Assembly (NCBI RefSeq): GCF_017599345.1 | Contig: NZ_JAGFVL010000022.1 | Span: 1 to 40,528 of the forward strand | DNA: 40,528 nt | From: Gracilibacillus suaedae | Lineage (GTDB): Bacteria; Bacillota; Bacilli; Bacillales; Amphibacillaceae | Direction of reading: 5' to 3' | Shown: positions 28,515-39,631 of the stretch, piece by piece | Layout of the letters: every line of letters starts with the position of its first letter | Position numbering within the stretch: the stretch's first letter is position 1 | Translations under genes and position numbers: made by a program | The notes under the pieces: model-generated | Database searches by the model: none | Seen by the model: the letters and a program-made list of their open reading frames with translations, nothing else | What the model was told of the DNA's origin: nothing

Positions 28515-29333
28515 TTAGTACTGCTCAAAATAGTTTCCTTTTAATACCTCTATTTGTTTACTATCAGAATCTACATTTTTGATTTGCAACAAAGAAGTAT
28601 AATCATCTACTACACGATCTTCTTCTTCATCCTCTGCCTCTGCCAGTACACCAATCGCCTTCACATTGGCATCAAATTCTTGCAGTAAGTTTTTCATGCC
28701 ATTTATCGTACCACCAGCCTTCATAAAATCATCGATGATACAAACATTTTCTCCAGGTTTCAGACTACGTTTAGACAACACCATCGTCTGAATTTTTTTA
28801 GAAGAACCGGACACGTAGTTGATACTTACGGTTGAACCTTCCGTGACTTTCGGGTCACGACGAACAATGACAACAGGAACATTTAAAAACGAGGCTACAG
28901 CATAGGCTAAAGGAATCCCTTTCGTTGCTACCGTTACAATGGAATCAATGTTTAATCCTGCAAAACGAGAAGCAAAAAGCCTACCAACATCTCTAACCGT
29001 ACTAGGTGTACCTAAAATATCGCTCATAAACAAATAACCACCAGGCAAAATCCGATTAGGATCTTCCAGCTCTTCACATAACTTATTGATCATGGATTCA
29101 CTTTTTTTCACCGAGACATTAGGCACATATTTTACACCACCAGCAGCACCGGAAATAGATTCTAAATAACCTATCCCATCTTCTTTGAACATGTGGTTGA
29201 TAATCGACAAATCTTCACTAATCGAAGACTTAGCAGCACCATATGTATCAGAGAAAAAGGGAAGAGAAATTAATTCCATTGGATGTTCAACTAAATAATT
29301 GGTCATCGCAACTAGACGATCACTTCTTTTCAT
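28515..29333 (-). CDS. purR: Purine operon repressor PurR
   Basis: A 272-residue repressor with an N-terminal winged helix (about 1-73) and a PRPP-binding phosphoribosyltransferase-like domain carrying VCIIDDFMKAGGT. PRPP binding releases it from purine genes in B. subtilis. It is 54 bases after ispE and probably co-transcribed with it, as in related genomes. Confidence 0.96.
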   Translation of the reverse strand: MKRSDRLVAMTNYLVEHPMELISLPFFSDTYGAAKSSISEDLSIINHMFKEDGIGYLESISGAAGGVKYVPNVSVKKSESMINKLCEELEDPNRILPGGYLFMSDILGTPSTVRDVGRLFASRFAGLNIDSIVTVATKGIPLAYAVASFLNVPVVIVRRDPKVTEGSTVSINYVSGSSKKIQTMVLSKRSLKPGENVCIIDDFMKAGGTINGMKNLLQEFDANVKAIGVLAEAEDEEEDRVVDDYTSLLQIKNVDSDSKQIEVLKGNYFEQY

Positions 29334-29387
29334 TACTACACCCCAAAATCCGAATATTTTGTGGTAAATATAACATTTTATACGTGT

Positions 29388-30257
29388 TTAATCAAGTCTT
29401 TGATGACAACCTAATAAGCGTACCACATATACTTCTTCACAAAATCCCCTCAAGCTGTTATAAATTCGATCTGCTCTGCTCTCTTGTTGCACTAGCCCAA
29501 ATACAGCTGGACCGCTCCCACTCATCAATACAGCATCTGCACCAGACCGAAGCATTTGTTGCTTTATTTGTTCTACTTCCGGATTTTTAGGTAATGTTAC
29601 GGTTTCCAATACATTTTTTAACCTATTACATACGCCTTGATAATCAGATTGTTTTATCGCCTTAACCATTCCTTTTGTGTCAGGATGCTCTAAATCGTCT
29701 AATTGTAAAGACTTATACACAGATTGTGTAGACACACCTTGAACAGGCTTTGCCAAAATCACCCAGCATTGAGGAGGTGGTGGCAATTCTATAATGGCTT
29801 CCCCTCTCCCTTTGGCAAGAGCTGTTGAATTATACACACAAAAAGACACATCTGAACCAACCTCTGCTCCTAAAACAGCTAATTCATCCAGCGTTAAATT
29901 AAGCTTCCATAACCGATTTAATCCTCTTAATGTTGCAGCAGCATCACTGCTCCCGCCGGCCAGTCCTGCTGCCACTGGAATTTGTTTATCTATTTTAATT
30001 CGGACACCTTCTTTTACATCATAACGGTCCTTTAGCAATCTTGCCGCTCGATATGCTAAATTTCTTTCATCATTAGGAACAAAACGGTTTTCTGATGCCA
30101 CCTCTATTTTGTGTTCTTCTAACAAAAAGAATTCAATTCGATCAGCCAAATCTACTGTAGTCATTACCATTTCAACTTCATGGTATTGATCTGGCCGTTT
30201 ATAAAGTACATCTAAGGTTAAGTTTATTTTAGCCGGGGCTTTTTCTATCGTATACAA
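29388..30257 (-). CDS. ispE: 4-diphosphocytidyl-2-C-methyl-D-erythritol kinase IspE
   Basis: GHMP kinase of the non-mevalonate isoprenoid pathway. The 289-residue protein has [10 protein letters not shown] at the N terminus, the ATP-binding [20 protein letters not shown] and the C-terminal glycine motif [13 protein letters not shown]. It starts at TTG with AGGTGA six bases upstream. It lies between sspF and purR, the conserved position. Confidence 0.96.
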   Translation of the reverse strand: MYTIEKAPAKINLTLDVLYKRPDQYHEVEMVMTTVDLADRIEFFLLEEHKIEVASENRFVPNDERNLAYRAARLLKDRYDVKEGVRIKIDKQIPVAAGLAGGSSDAAATLRGLNRLWKLNLTLDELAVLGAEVGSDVSFCVYNSTALAKGRGEAIIELPPPPQCWVILAKPVQGVSTQSVYKSLQLDDLEHPDTKGMVKAIKQSDYQGVCNRLKNVLETVTLPKNPEVEQIKQQMLRSGADAVLMSGSGPAVFGLVQQESRADRIYNSLRGFCEEVYVVRLLGCHQRLD

Positions 30258-30279
30258 AGTCGCTCACCTACTGACTATT

Positions 30280-30308
30280 TTATATTCAGGATTTTTACTA
30301 TATGTAAA
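30280..30308 (-). promoter_or_regulatory. Candidate sigma-A promoter of ispE-purR
   Basis: TTTACA (30308-30303), 17 bases, ATATAA (30285-30280) on the minus strand, just after the sspF terminator. The -10 is imperfect. Confidence 0.45.
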
Positions 30309-30334
30309 GATACCATAAAAGCAAATAAAAGCGC

Positions 30335-30367
30335 AAAAAGGACAAAGTCTTAGACTTTGCCCTTTTT
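30335..30367 (-). terminator. Intrinsic terminator of sspF
   Basis: AAAAAGGGCAAAGTCT pairs with AGACTTTGTCCTTTTT on the minus strand, with a one-base turn as drawn, so the real loop opens several pairs. The hairpin includes the last codons and stop of sspF. Confidence 0.75.
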
Positions 30368-30529
30368 TAAACTCTCTTCTGCCATTTGTACTGCTCTTTT
30401 CACCATATTACCGGCATCTCGTGCGGTAATTCCACCCCAACCATCTTTTTGCACCGTGTCGTAAAAACCTAATTCTTTAGCAAGCTCTTCTTTAAACCGA
30501 TCGGACATTACCCCTCGTCTTCGACCCAT
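30350..30529 (-). CDS. sspF: Small acid-soluble spore protein SspF (alpha/beta-type, minor)
   Basis: A 59-residue DNA-binding spore protein. The sequence begins [20 protein letters not shown] and contains [20 protein letters not shown] and [13 protein letters not shown], clearly matching B. subtilis SspF, including the conserved GGI and [10 protein letters not shown] parts; it lacks the longer second helix of the major SASPs. It starts at ATG after an AAAGGGAG site. It is usually transcribed by sigma-G; no convincing sigma-G promoter was found here. A 7-bp hairpin lies in the leader. Confidence 0.95.
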   Translation of the reverse strand: MGRRRGVMSDRFKEELAKELGFYDTVQKDGWGGITARDAGNMVKRAVQMAEESLKKGKV

Positions 30530-30547
30530 CTGAAGATAACTCCCTTT

Positions 30548-30566
30548 CTGTCGTGTTTTACGACAG
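30548..30566 (-). other. Leader hairpin before sspF
   Basis: CTGTCGT pairs perfectly with ACGACAG around five bases, ending just before the sspF ribosome site. It could affect message stability or translation. Nothing else is recognised in 30567-30706. Confidence 0.5.
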
Positions 30567-30706
30567 TCCTATTTTATGTTTGCAACTGATTATGATACGA
30601 GGTAATAAAAGGGTGAAAGACATCTTGTTGGCACTTTAAATTGCATGAGCAATCACATGCTTAGATGATATCACAATTACTGCATTATTAACCGAATTAG
30701 ATAAAT

Positions 30707-31065
30707 ACTGCGAACTAATGAAAATTTCCAAAGTGAGGCTTTCTCCCAATTCTGATTAATGATGAGTGCTCACATACGCTCCGGCAGAATACTGCGCTAT
30801 ATTAAGTGTTCTGAATTAGGGATTGGAAAGGTTTACCCAGAATATATACGTTTTGCTCCCCTCTCTTTTTTTCCAGAACACTATTCTAAGCTGCGGAAAA
30901 ATGCGACACTCCTGGGGGAACAGTGCGAGCCAAAGATCCACTTTGCAAAATGGTTTTCTTTGGAGGCCGTGCCCCCGGAAAGGGAGTATTTTTCCGCAGC
31001 GATGGTTATGCACTCATCAAGAAAAGAATGGAAGAGAGCAAATCCATATCCAGTTATTTCGGGGT
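30707..31065. repeat. Mosaic border-flanked element E6
   Basis: The 359-bp element has left border ACTGCGAACTAA (30707-30718) and degraded right border TTATTTCGGGGT (31054-31065). The right subterminal region, reversed, repeats the left one of E4/E8 (TCTTCCATTCT and GATGAGTGC), so the element is a long imperfect inverted repeat. Inside are a truncated B-type arm (to about 30800), a nested 78-bp insert bounded by AGTGTTCTG / CAGAACACT, and module A in the opposite orientation (30890-31000). It lies between veg and sspF. Confidence 0.75.
30805..30882. repeat. Nested 78-bp insert with inverted ends inside E6
   Basis: It is bounded by perfect 9-bp inverted repeats AGTGTTCTG (30805-30813) and CAGAACACT (30874-30882). 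It interrupts what is otherwise a junction between B-type and A-type sequence. No other copy was seen in the window. Confidence 0.55.
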
Positions 31066-31097
31066 TTATAAATTATGTGTCGTTTTAATTTTTACCA

Positions 31098-31126
31098 TAA
31101 AAAAAGCAGTAAACATTGTTTACTGC
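31098..31126 (-). terminator. Intrinsic terminator of veg
   Basis: GCAGTAAAC pairs with GTTTACTGC around a short loop, followed by seven T residues on the minus strand; the stem overlaps the veg stop codon. Confidence 0.9.
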
Positions 31127-31383
31127 TCACCTGAGACCGCTTCTAACTCTTCCGTAAAATTCAGTTCAACTGTTTCAGTGAGAATATCTGCATAACTATA
31201 AGATACACGTTCAAATGCATTCTCTTGTTGATCAAGTTCAACGATAAAAACAGAAGGATATGTTTCTGCTAATGTTCCGTAACGCTCAATGGTTTTCTTC
31301 CTTCCACCATTTGCTTTAATTCGTAGACGTTTGCCGACATTTCCATCTAAACCTTGTTTGATTTCAACCAATGTTTTAGCCAA
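31120..31383 (-). CDS. veg: Veg protein
   Basis: An 87-residue protein matching B. subtilis Veg along its length ([20 protein letters not shown] and [15 protein letters not shown]). Veg stimulates biofilm formation by opposing SinR in B. subtilis. The TTG at 31383 after GAGGTGGAG gives MAKTLVEIK, the family N terminus; an ATG at 31398 would add five residues and overlap the ribosome site. A very strong sigma-A promoter precedes it. Confidence 0.95.
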   Translation of the reverse strand: MAKTLVEIKQGLDGNVGKRLRIKANGGRKKTIERYGTLAETYPSVFIVELDQQENAFERVSYSYADILTETVELNFTEELEAVSGEQ

Positions 31384-31406
31384 TACACTCCACCTCACTA
31401 AGATTT

Positions 31407-31435
31407 ATTATACTACATTCTTGTCCAACCGTCAA
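31407..31435 (-). promoter_or_regulatory. Strong sigma-A promoter of veg
   Basis: TTGACG (31435-31430), 17 bases, TATAAT (31412-31407) on the minus strand; B. subtilis Pveg is a similarly strong promoter at the same site. Confidence 0.9.
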
Positions 31436-31533
31436 TTAAAAATATTCCATTATACCAATATTAATCAAAAGCTGTCAACAAAAAAATTTGGAAGTTATGT
31501 GTTTAGCTTACCTTTTTTTAAGAAAATTATGTA

Positions 31534-33008
<1,475 letters not shown>

Positions 33009-33118
33009 AAAAGGCTCCTCCATTCTTGCTTATTATAGCTTTTATACGTTACGAATGATCAGCTAACTTCTGAGTAGAAGCTTTGCTATTTAACACTCAT
33101 AGCCTTTCTCATTTTAAC

Positions 33119-33155
33119 ACAAAAAAGCTTACCTTTGTTTAGAAAGGTAAGCTTT
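33119..33155 (-). terminator. Intrinsic terminator of yabE
   Basis: AAAGCTTACCTTT / AAAGGTAAGCTTT forms a perfect 13-bp stem with a six-base loop and is followed by a T tract on the minus strand, just past the yabE stop. Confidence 0.9.
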
Positions 33156-33159
33156 ACAA

Positions 33160-34407
33160 TTATTCCACAATTCTTACTTGAACTGTTTTCATACCATAGC
33201 TCTCAGCTTTTTGCTTGGTTGGCATATGAAGATCAATTTTATTCCCTTTGATATTGCCGCCAGTATCTCTAGCGACTGCATATCCATATCCTTCAACCCA
33301 AACTTTCGTACCTAAAGGAATTACGCTAGGGTCTACTGCTATAACTCCATTTGGATTTGCTTTTAAATCATATCCAGTAGAAGTCTTACCTCTACCATCA
33401 CATGATGGACAGTCCCAATTGTATGCTGTCGCTTTCATGTAAAGGGTTTCACCCTCTTCTTCATTGTCACCTCTGGATACTGTTTCGGTTGCCGTTCCGT
33501 TACTATTAGAAGATGTATCCGCAGAAGCTGTTGTCGTCGTTTTTGGCTGGTTTTCTTTCGTACCAATTGCTACAACTTTTTCTTTACTTTCCTTTTTCAC
33601 TTCTTCTTTCACTAATTCACGGGATACTTCTTCCCCATTTTCTAATACAACTTCATAGTGTTTTTCAATTAAACCTGGTTCACCTTCTGATACTACTTCT
33701 TCTTTTCCTTTTTCAAGTGAACTATCGTTTCGTTTTACCAAACTAAAGTCTTGCTCTTCTTCTACAACATCTGTTACTTTTTCTACTCGTGTAATTTCGA
33801 TATCGGTGCTCTTGCTTATTGATGCAGTCTGTTCTGGCTCCACACGATCTAATTCATCTAGTTCAATGTCATATTCCGCTAATAATTCCTGAACAGATCC
33901 TCCAGTCGTCCAGACTTGTTGTTCTTCACCAGCATCATTAATGACAACTTGAAAAGCTTTATCGATACCAATTACTAAGTTATCATCTATTTCTGTATTA
34001 GCTGCTAATGATAATTGATCATTTTCTGTTAATTCTATATCTTGTTCTGCCAAAAATTCTTCAACTGTATCACTAGTTGTATAATATGTTTGTTCATTGC
34101 CATCTATGCTGACTATGACTTGATTTGCAATTGTATGCTCGATTTTCATATCTCTATTTACGAGGTCACTTAATTCATGTGAAAGTTCATCATGCTCTCC
34201 CACTTCAATTGCAAGTTCATTTAGAACATCTTCGACAGTATTAGCATGTGTACGGACTGTCGTTGATTCATCTTCTTGAACAACTGTAACTTCTGCTTTT
34301 GATAATTCATAAAATGATATACAGATAAAGCCGATAAATGCAAATAAAGAAAGTGCGTATATGAAGTCTTTGTTGTTCAATAAGTGACTAATTTTAAGAC
34401 GTTTCAT
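33160..34407 (-). CDS. yabE: YabE: cell-wall protein with DUF348, G5 and 3D domains
   Basis: A 415-residue secreted or membrane-anchored wall protein. It has one hydrophobic segment (about 13-32), three DUF348 repeats (each with a V(E/Q)(D/E)(V/F/L)L core, in about 38-185), a G5 domain (about 190-270), a serine/threonine linker and a C-terminal 3D domain with conserved aspartates (AVDPSVIPLGT, ARDTGGNIKGNKIDLHMP). The 3D domain resembles the catalytic double-psi barrel of RpfB/Sps-like lytic proteins. A CPSC pair sits in its first loop. The ATG at 34407 follows AAGGAGGG. In B. subtilis yabE encodes a putative autolysin controlled by an antisense RNA; no evidence for that RNA was sought beyond inspection here. 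Confidence 0.92.
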   Translation of the reverse strand: MKRLKISHLLNNKDFIYALSLFAFIGFICISFYELSKAEVTVVQEDESTTVRTHANTVEDVLNELAIEVGEHDELSHELSDLVNRDMKIEHTIANQVIVSIDGNEQTYYTTSDTVEEFLAEQDIELTENDQLSLAANTEIDDNLVIGIDKAFQVVINDAGEEQQVWTTGGSVQELLAEYDIELDELDRVEPEQTASISKSTDIEITRVEKVTDVVEEEQDFSLVKRNDSSLEKGKEEVVSEGEPGLIEKHYEVVLENGEEVSRELVKEEVKKESKEKVVAIGTKENQPKTTTTASADTSSNSNGTATETVSRGDNEEEGETLYMKATAYNWDCPSCDGRGKTSTGYDLKANPNGVIAVDPSVIPLGTKVWVEGYGYAVARDTGGNIKGNKIDLHMPTKQKAESYGMKTVQVRIVE

Positions 34408-34438
34408 GAACTCTTCCCTCCTTTTTACTCGCCGTTGT

Positions 34439-34467
34439 ATTATATAAAGATCCTTTTTCAGTGTCAA
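34439..34467 (-). promoter_or_regulatory. Sigma-A promoter of yabE
   Basis: TTGACA (34467-34462), 17 bases, TATAAT (34444-34439) on the minus strand: both hexamers perfect. Confidence 0.88.
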
Positions 34468-34479
34468 ATGGAGTTATGA

Positions 34480-34529
34480 AAACTAAAGAGCAGCAAAACC
34501 CTTGAATTCAAAGGGTTTTGCTGCTCTTT
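34480..34529 (-). terminator. Long-stem terminator after tatD
   Basis: A perfect 19-bp stem (34485-34503 with 34511-34529) with a seven-base loop GAATTCA; T-rich sequence follows on either strand. A smaller ATGCTGC / GCAGCAT hairpin overlaps the tatD stop at 34581-34599. Confidence 0.8.
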
Positions 34530-34598
34530 TCCACAGAATATTTCAGTTTGTTTACATTACCGTAACATTGCCTGAAACATATGCTGCTAAAGGCAGCA

Positions 34599-35369
34599 TC
34601 AGTTTATTAGACCGAAAAATCTTTTGGCATTTTCAGTTGTTTGCTTACTTATTTCTTCATAACTTACCTCACGCAGTTCTGCTATTTTTTCTGCAACCAA
34701 CTTCACGTAGGCAGGCTCATTTCGTTTTCCTCGATTTGGATGTGGCGCGAGAAATGGACAGTCTGTCTCGATCAATAAACGATCTTCCGGTACATACTTT
34801 GCTACTTCCTTCGGTAAAGTAGCATTTTTAAACGTTACTGGCCCACCTAGTGATATATAAAAGTTCATTTTTAAGCATGCATCAACATAGTCAACAGAAT
34901 CATTGTAGCAATGCATGATACCTCCAACTTCTTCTGCTTTTTCTTCCTGCAACACTTGGATAATATCTTCTGTCGCTTCCCGATTATGAATAATAATAGG
35001 TAAATTAACTTTTTTGGCTAACTGAATTTGCTTGCGAAAAACTTCTTTTTGTACATCTTTCGGAGATTTGTCCCAATGGTAATCTAGGCCCATTTCACCT
35101 AAAGCGACTACTTTTGGATGAGAGGACAATTCTTCTAACCACTCTAGTTCTTTGTCAGTCATATCGATAGCATCGACTGGATGCCAGCCAACTGCAGCAT
35201 AAATATCGTCATATTGTTCGGCCATCTCAATTGCTTTCGGGATCGTTTCATGATCAAATCCAACAATGACCATATTTTCGACACCGGCCTCTTTCGCTCG
35301 ATGTAATACTTCCTCACGGTCTTCATCGAAATGCGATACGTTTAAATGAACGTGTGTATCAAATAACAT
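34599..35369 (-). CDS. yabD: TatD-family metal-dependent deoxyribonuclease YabD
   Basis: A 256-residue TIM-barrel hydrolase with the metal-binding FDTHVHL at the N terminus, GEMGLDYHW, HNREA, HCYND and TDCPFLAPHP, all TatD signatures. Homologues act as 3' exonucleases or in DNA quality control; the exact role in Bacillus is unclear. AAGGAGG lies six bases before the ATG. It follows metS, separated here by element E7. Confidence 0.94.
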   Translation of the reverse strand: MLFDTHVHLNVSHFDEDREEVLHRAKEAGVENMVIVGFDHETIPKAIEMAEQYDDIYAAVGWHPVDAIDMTDKELEWLEELSSHPKVVALGEMGLDYHWDKSPKDVQKEVFRKQIQLAKKVNLPIIIHNREATEDIIQVLQEEKAEEVGGIMHCYNDSVDYVDACLKMNFYISLGGPVTFKNATLPKEVAKYVPEDRLLIETDCPFLAPHPNRGKRNEPAYVKLVAEKIAELREVSYEEISKQTTENAKRFFGLIN

Positions 35370-35437
35370 ACTATTCCTCCTTAAAAAAACAAACTAAACT
35401 GATTCTACTCTGCTCATTTCATTCGTAGTAGATACAA

Positions 35438-35704
35438 ACTGAAGTAGCTTAGTTGCAAAGTTAACAGGACTTCTCTTCCCTGGATATAGTCGTTTATCCT
35501 CGGAAGAGAGGATCTTTTCCACGGAACAGAACGGCGCTTCCGGGGATATCCTTTGCTGTTCCGAGGATATCGCCTTCTCTTCCCTGGATATAGTCGTTTA
35601 TCCTCGGAAGAGAAGATCTTTTCCCTGGAAGAGAAGCCTTTTTCCTCGGAACAGATCGGCGCTTCCGGGGATATCTCTTTTCCATATCCACGTTACTTCG
35701 CAGT
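35438..35704. repeat. Border-flanked element E7 with tandem-repeat interior
   Basis: The 267-bp element has a shortened left border ACTGAAGTAG (after GATACAA) and right border TTACTTCGCAGT (35693-35704). The interior is built of direct repeats: an exact 39-base copy at 35471-35509 and 35575-35613, and a near-exact copy (one change) at 35522-35550 and 35647-35675. A minus-strand open frame across it would be an arginine/lysine/proline-rich repeat peptide; I treat it as non-coding. It fills most of the 404-bp metS-tatD gap. Confidence 0.78.
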
Positions 35705-35724
35705 CTATTTTTCTGCGCATAAAT

Positions 35725-35768
35725 AAAAAGTACACACACGTTTCAAATGGTATGTGTGTATACTTTTT
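35725..35768 (-). terminator. Intrinsic terminator of metS
   Basis: On the minus strand AAAAAGTATACACACA pairs with TGTGTGTACTTTTT with one bulge, followed by ATTTAT. It starts five bases after the metS stop. Confidence 0.8.
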
Positions 35769-35773
35769 GATAT

Positions 35774-37771
<1,998 letters not shown>

Positions 37772-37820
37772 TCATTGTAGCGATTTTTCGAACATTTTTC
37801 CATTATAAAGTGAGACTTCG

Positions 37821-37894
37821 AGCAATGGGAAGGGTATCCCACTGCTTAATAGCGAAAATTATTAGAGTTAACGTCCGTGATCCCCCAGTTAACT
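37821..37894 (-). other. Two leader hairpins upstream of metS
   Basis: As minus-strand RNA, AGTTAAC / GTTAACT (37894-37888 and 37872-37866) is followed by AGCAGTGGGA / TCCCATTGCT (37846-37837 and 37830-37821). One pair of the second is G-U only on this strand. No T tract follows and no known riboswitch or T-box motif is visible. Confidence 0.45.
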
Positions 37895-37988
37895 TCCTTG
37901 CAGTTCTGAAACTTTAAGTAAATCTTATGGACGGTTAAACCGTGATAAATACATTGTCACCATTTTATTTACGTTTAAAACATCTAAA

Positions 37989-37997
37989 ATTGTCGAA
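37989..37997 (+). promoter_or_regulatory. Upstream Spo0A-box-like site near abrB
   Basis: ATTGTCGAA differs by one base from the 0A box TTTGTCGAA. It lies about 120 bases before the predicted abrB transcription start, so its role is uncertain. Confidence 0.4.
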
Positions 37998-38072
37998 AAG
38001 TCTCTACCAAACTATAGACTTGTATTTCTTCAAATTTTTTATAAAAGCTTGAAAAAAATGAGAAAATTAAGT

Positions 38073-38101
38073 TTGACAATAATGGCAACTAATGGTATTA
38101 T
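38073..38101 (+). promoter_or_regulatory. Sigma-A promoter of abrB
   Basis: TTGACA (38073-38078), 17 bases, TATTAT (38096-38101). The predicted start of transcription is about 38108. Nothing beyond this promoter, the 0A sites and the metS leader is recognised in 37727-38156. Confidence 0.88.
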
Positions 38102-38111
38102 AACGCTATAG

Positions 38112-38130
38112 ATGTCGAATATTGCCGAAT
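38112..38130 (+). promoter_or_regulatory. Tandem Spo0A boxes of abrB
   Basis: ATGTCGAAT and TTGCCGAAT sit 10 bases apart, just downstream of the predicted start of transcription. B. subtilis abrB has two 0A boxes at the same place, through which Spo0A-P represses it. Confidence 0.85.
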
Positions 38131-38156
38131 TTATTTATCAAAGGGGAGAATAAATA

Positions 38157-38435
38157 ATGAAATCAACAGGTATTGTGAGAAAGGTAGACGAGCTTGGTCG
38201 TGTTGTAATTCCGATCGAACTACGTCGTACTTTAGGAATTGAAGAAAAAGATGCTCTTGAAATTTATGTCGATGATGAGCGTATTATTTTACAAAAATAT
38301 AAACCAAATATGACTTGTCATATTACTGGTGATATCTCTGACGACAACTTTACATTAGCGGATGGAAAGCTAGTACTTAGTCCTGAAGGTGCTCAGACAC
38401 TAGTTGACGAAATCCAAAAGAAATTGAACAAATAA
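38157..38435 (+). CDS. abrB: Transition-state regulator AbrB
   Basis: A 92-residue DNA-binding tetramer that represses stationary-phase genes during growth. The N-terminal swapped-hairpin domain (STGIVRKVDELGRVVIPIELRR) and the C-terminal multimerisation region are complete. It is the only protein gene on the plus strand. AAAGGGGAG precedes the ATG. It shares a terminator with rsmI. spoVG, with its AT-rich sigma-H promoter, is a likely target in the same window. Confidence 0.96.
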   Translation: MKSTGIVRKVDELGRVVIPIELRRTLGIEEKDALEIYVDDERIILQKYKPNMTCHITGDISDDNFTLADGKLVLSPEGAQTLVDEIQKKLNK

Positions 38436-38442
38436 GATACAT

Positions 38443-38477
38443 AAAAACCCTGTTTCAGTGATTGAAACAGGGTTTTT
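38443..38477. terminator. Bidirectional terminator between abrB and rsmI
   Basis: A perfect 15-bp stem AAAAACCCTGTTTCA / TGAAACAGGGTTTTT with a five-base loop; A and T runs on both sides let it serve both converging genes. Confidence 0.93.
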
Positions 38478-38487
38478 ATTTGCAGTT

Positions 38488-39354
38488 TTACTCCACATGA
38501 TAAGCACTGTATACTTCTCTTTTTGTAACATTGCGATCTTTTGCTACGGTTTTGATGGCTTCCTTACTTGCACATCCCTCTAGTTCGATCACTTTTTCGA
38601 CATGTTCTTTTAAGGTAAGGTCTGTCCACCAATTCGTTTGTGGATGATCCTTAATTCCTTCCACAACAATACAGCATTCACCTTTTATCGATTTATCTGC
38701 TATCCATTCTGCTATTTCTGGTAATGTCCCTCTAATAAATTCTTCGTATCTTTTGGTTAACTCCCTTGCTATTGCTACTTGTCTAACACCAAGCGATTCC
38801 CCTAACACCTTAATTGTCTCCTCAATACGGTGTGGTGATTCATACAAGATAAACGTTGTATCAATGGATTGCAGTAATTGTAGTGCCTGTTCACGATCTT
38901 TTTTCTTACGTGGTAAAAAGCCATAAAAATAAAAATGATCAGTTGGCAATCCTGAACCAACTAATGCTGATAATGCAGCATTTGCCCCTGGTAAAACAAC
39001 AACTGGAAGATCTGCTTTGATTGCAGCTTGTACCACTTCATATCCTGGGTCTGAGATTCCTGGCATACCTGCATCACTTACTAGAGCCAGATTTTGTCCA
39101 TTACTTAGCATCTCAAGAATTTGACCCTGTCTTGCCATTTTGTTATGTTCATGGTAGCTGATCATCTTTTTCTTCAATTCAAAATGGTGTAACAGCTTCC
39201 CGGAATTTCTAGTATCTTCAGCTAAAACAGCATCAACTTCTTCCAATATGCGTAATGCACGAATCGTAATATCTTCTAAATTGCCGATTGGTGTCGGCAC
39301 CACGTATAATGTGCCTTTTTCTGCATCAGTTTGGTAGCTCTTCTGTATCTGCAT
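38488..39354 (-). CDS. rsmI: 16S rRNA (cytidine-2'-O)-methyltransferase RsmI
   Basis: Methylates the ribose of C1402 in 16S rRNA. The 288-residue SAM-dependent tetrapyrrole-methylase-fold protein has LYVVPTPIGNLEDITIRAL and LVSDAGMPGISDPG, the family signatures. The ATG at 39354 has GGAAAGG about nine bases upstream; two earlier ATGs in frame are badly spaced. It overlaps yazA by 29 bases. Confidence 0.94.
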   Translation of the reverse strand: MQIQKSYQTDAEKGTLYVVPTPIGNLEDITIRALRILEEVDAVLAEDTRNSGKLLHHFELKKKMISYHEHNKMARQGQILEMLSNGQNLALVSDAGMPGISDPGYEVVQAAIKADLPVVVLPGANAALSALVGSGLPTDHFYFYGFLPRKKKDREQALQLLQSIDTTFILYESPHRIEETIKVLGESLGVRQVAIARELTKRYEEFIRGTLPEIAEWIADKSIKGECCIVVEGIKDHPQTNWWTDLTLKEHVEKVIELEGCASKEAIKTVAKDRNVTKREVYSAYHVE

Positions 39355-39631
39355 ATACGCCATACCTTTCCGTTTGGTTTTCTTCAATCCATAATTCCTT
39401 TTGCTTTCTAGTAAGCTTTTTAATTTTTGCTTCTAACTGCAATGCTTCTGATTTTGTCTTACATGGTTGCTGGTACTGCAATTGAAATGGAGCTCTACCT
39501 CTTGTATATTTAGCACCTTTACCTTGTTCATGCATTTTCAATCTTCGCTTGATATCGGTTGTATAGCCTGTATATAAAGTTTCATCCTTGCATTTAAGAA
39601 TATAAACATAATGATTATTTTTTTCTTCCAT
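39326..39631 (-). CDS. yazA: GIY-YIG domain protein YazA
   Basis: A 101-residue single-domain GIY-YIG protein ([17 protein letters not shown], then R and E residues of the fold in [18 protein letters not shown]). Such small proteins are related to UvrC/SLX1 nucleases, but no cellular role is established. It overlaps yabB by 17 and rsmI by 29 bases, so the three form one translation-coupled unit. Confidence 0.92.
   Translation of the reverse strand: MEEKNNHYVYILKCKDETLYTGYTTDIKRRLKMHEQGKGAKYTRGRAPFQLQYQQPCKTKSEALQLEAKIKKLTRKQKELWIEENQTERYGVYADTEELPN

Noticed and set aside
30567-30640. Sigma-G promoter of sspF
   Set aside because: CATAATC and CATAAAA are partial -10 matches, but neither has a gHATR element 17-18 bases upstream.
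30759-31195. Several plus- and minus-strand frames of 65-109 codons between sspF and veg
   Set aside because: They lie in the mosaic repeat E6 and its flank, overlap one another, and show no domain or ribosome site.
35494-35739. 81-codon frame encoding an arginine/lysine/proline-rich repeat peptide
   Set aside because: It is made entirely by the E7 direct repeats and lacks a ribosome site.
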